Of a stretch of 64,000 bases of DNA, positions 62,913 through 64,000 are shown one piece after another. The position numbers and the translations under genes were made by a program. Position 1 is the stretch's first letter, and each line of letters opens with the position of its first letter. The notes beneath the pieces are model-generated. The model was given only the letters and a program-made list of their open reading frames with translations. It searched no databases and had not been told where the DNA came from. The stretch is from Halomonas jincaotanensis (lineage in GTDB: Bacteria; Pseudomonadota; Gammaproteobacteria; Pseudomonadales; Halomonadaceae), in the NCBI RefSeq assembly GCF_018448785.1, contig NZ_JAHCLU010000003.1, positions 342,435-406,434 of the forward strand. The letters run 5' to 3'.

Positions 62913-63667
62913 ATGGAACGTGGACTCACAGGCCACTATGTCGACAGCATCGCCGGCGGCGTGCGCTGTCAGGCGTTCATCCCCGAGCCACTACCACCCC
63001 GGCCGCCCCTGGCGCTGGGCGGCAAGCTGCAGGGCCGCATCAATGCATCGCCGACTGTTGGTCGGCGATGGAACACTTCATCAATGACCTACCCGAGGCC
63101 ACCGATCCATTGATCAAGGCCGCGCTGAGCCATGTGCAGTTCGAGACTATCCACCCATTCCTGGATGGTAACGGGCGTCTGGGGCGCTTGCTGATACCGC
63201 TCATCCTGGTCGAGGCAGGCATCCTCCACGAGCCCCTGCTGTACCTGTCGGTATTCTTCAAGAGGCATCGCCAGGTCTACTACGAGCGCCTGCAGCAGGT
63301 GCGAGTGACCGGTGACTGGGAGGCCTGGCTGTTGTTCTTCGTGGACGCGGTGGCCGATACCGCCAACCAGGCGGTGGCGATGGCCCGGCGGCTCAACCAG
63401 CTGCGCGAGCAGGACAAGGCGCGCCTCGGTGAGCTGGGGCGCCAGGCCGGCTCGGCGGGGCTGCTGCTCGATGCGTTCTTCCAGCAACCCATTGCCAATG
63501 TCGCCCACCTCAGTGAACGCACAGGACTGACGCCGGCCGCCGTCGGTCGTGTGCTGCTCTCTCTCGAAGAGATGCTCGGCATCGTTTACGAGGTCACCGG
63601 ACAGAAGCGCAACCGGATCTACTCCTACCGAGCCTACATCTCCATACTCAATCAGGACCGCTCATGA
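62913..63667 (+). pseudogene. Fic family protein with internal deletion and frameshift
   Basis: The normal N terminus (MERGLTGHYVDSIAGG...LALGGKLQGRINA) reads in one frame from 62913. From about 63047 only another frame continues as a Fic protein (ADCWSAMEHFINDLPEA, then HPFLDGNGRLGR and a C-terminal winged helix [20 protein letters not shown]). Comparison with the family as I know it suggests that roughly 120 or more codons between are missing, including the region that should hold the inhibitory helix. A residual product could start at ATG 63068. It overlaps the hsdS fragment by 4 bases. Confidence 0.75.
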
Positions 63668-63741
63668 CTCAGTCCATCCTCGCCAAGGCCTTTCGCGGCG
63701 AGCTCACCGCCGAATGGCGCGCCGCCAATCCCGAGCTTATT
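63664..63741 (+). pseudogene. 3' fragment of a second hsdS gene
   Basis: From ATG 63664 the frame reads [23 protein letters not shown], the C-terminal tail of HsdS proteins, and then runs into insertion-sequence DNA at about 63741. Without target-recognition domains it cannot work. It differs from the tail of the intact hsdS at 57993. Confidence 0.65.
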
Positions 63742-63747
63742 AAGTGC

Positions 63748-64000
63748 CTATGCATAAGTAATCGTGTATTCGCTACCATAGCCACCAAGCACTCGGTTCA
63801 CCTCGCTGCATAGCGTGGCAAAACTCTCGTAGGCGGTCAGTGGTAGCCAGCTGTACTTGATCCGACGCCAGAGGATTTCGATCAGGTTCGGCTCCGGCGA
63901 GTAGGCCGACAAATGGATGACATGAACGCGATGATTCAACCACTCCAGCCGCTTTCGCCCAAAGGCATGGGAACGATGCATGCTGGCGTTATCCAGAATG
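63748..64000 (-). mobile_element. IS630-family transposase, C-terminal part, cut by window end
   Basis: The minus-strand frame is open from the window edge (ILDNASMHRSHAF) to a stop at 63748. The second catalytic Asp is in LDNASMH and the Glu in SPEPNLIEILWRRIK, the DDE signature of IS630/Tc1-like transposases. The element end probably lies near 63741, next to a TA dinucleotide, the usual IS630 target. Its 5' part lies beyond the window. Confidence 0.85.

Noticed and set aside
62864..63667. Reading the Fic locus as one intact 267-codon gene
   Set aside because: The first 65 codons are a frame-shifted version of the true Fic N terminus, which reads in another frame from 62913.

Overview
The window looks like a chromosomal segment of a GC-rich, aerobic gammaproteobacterium. 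The gene content and the order nudE / yrfG-hslR-hslO-pckA, together with nas, tripartite tricarboxylate transporter (TTT) and Mrp-like genes, resemble Halomonas and related Oceanospirillales. The genus is inferred from protein resemblance and was not tested. No rRNA, tRNA or CRISPR array was recognised.

Layout. 1-15.5 kb is mostly housekeeping: a DUF945 protein (cut by the window start), a Lon-type protease outside the usual clpX-lon setting, a Gfo/Idh oxidoreductase, nudE, yrfG-hslR-hslO (Hsp15 and Hsp33), pckA, an exported MsrB, tex, gshA-dsbB and rsd. 15.6-21.1 kb is a four-gene, translationally coupled membrane operon. It has an MbhD/MrpC-like fusion and three antiporter-like (NuoL/M/N, MrpA/D) subunits, but no hydrogenase, no quinone-reducing arm and no MrpE/F/G. 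phoH and a patatin phospholipase follow on the minus strand.

24-40.8 kb is a nitrate-assimilation island. Minus strand: nasT-nasS, then an FAD oxidoreductase with nirB-nirD. Plus strand: nasA-cobA. Around them lie a formate/nitrite channel, a membrane-anchored PP2C-phosphatase/Ser-Thr-kinase fusion, a Crp/Fnr regulator and a NarK-type nitrate porter. One very good sigma-54 promoter precedes nasA and two weaker ones precede the nirB operon and the channel. The nasA and nirB leaders share a hairpin-rich block of the kind expected for NasT (ANTAR) antitermination. Between the Crp/Fnr gene and an SDR gene is a strong candidate for a CsrB/RsmZ-type small RNA on the minus strand. It has hairpins with GGA loops, about nine GGA motifs and an intrinsic terminator.

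41-50.6 kb holds an ABC exporter, an M23 peptidase, a LysR regulator, yqjG, a DeaD-type helicase with a long leader, and argE. 50.7-55.8 kb is a GntR-controlled TTT operon with a D-tartrate dehydratase homologue, probably for uptake and breakdown of tartrate or a related hydroxy acid. 56.3-64 kb is a defence region. It holds hsdM-hsdS-(RhuM/Fic)-hsdR, whose HsdR carries a triple Cys-rich repeat, then a decayed second locus: a Fic pseudogene with an internal deletion, an hsdS 3' fragment and an IS630-family transposase that runs off the end.
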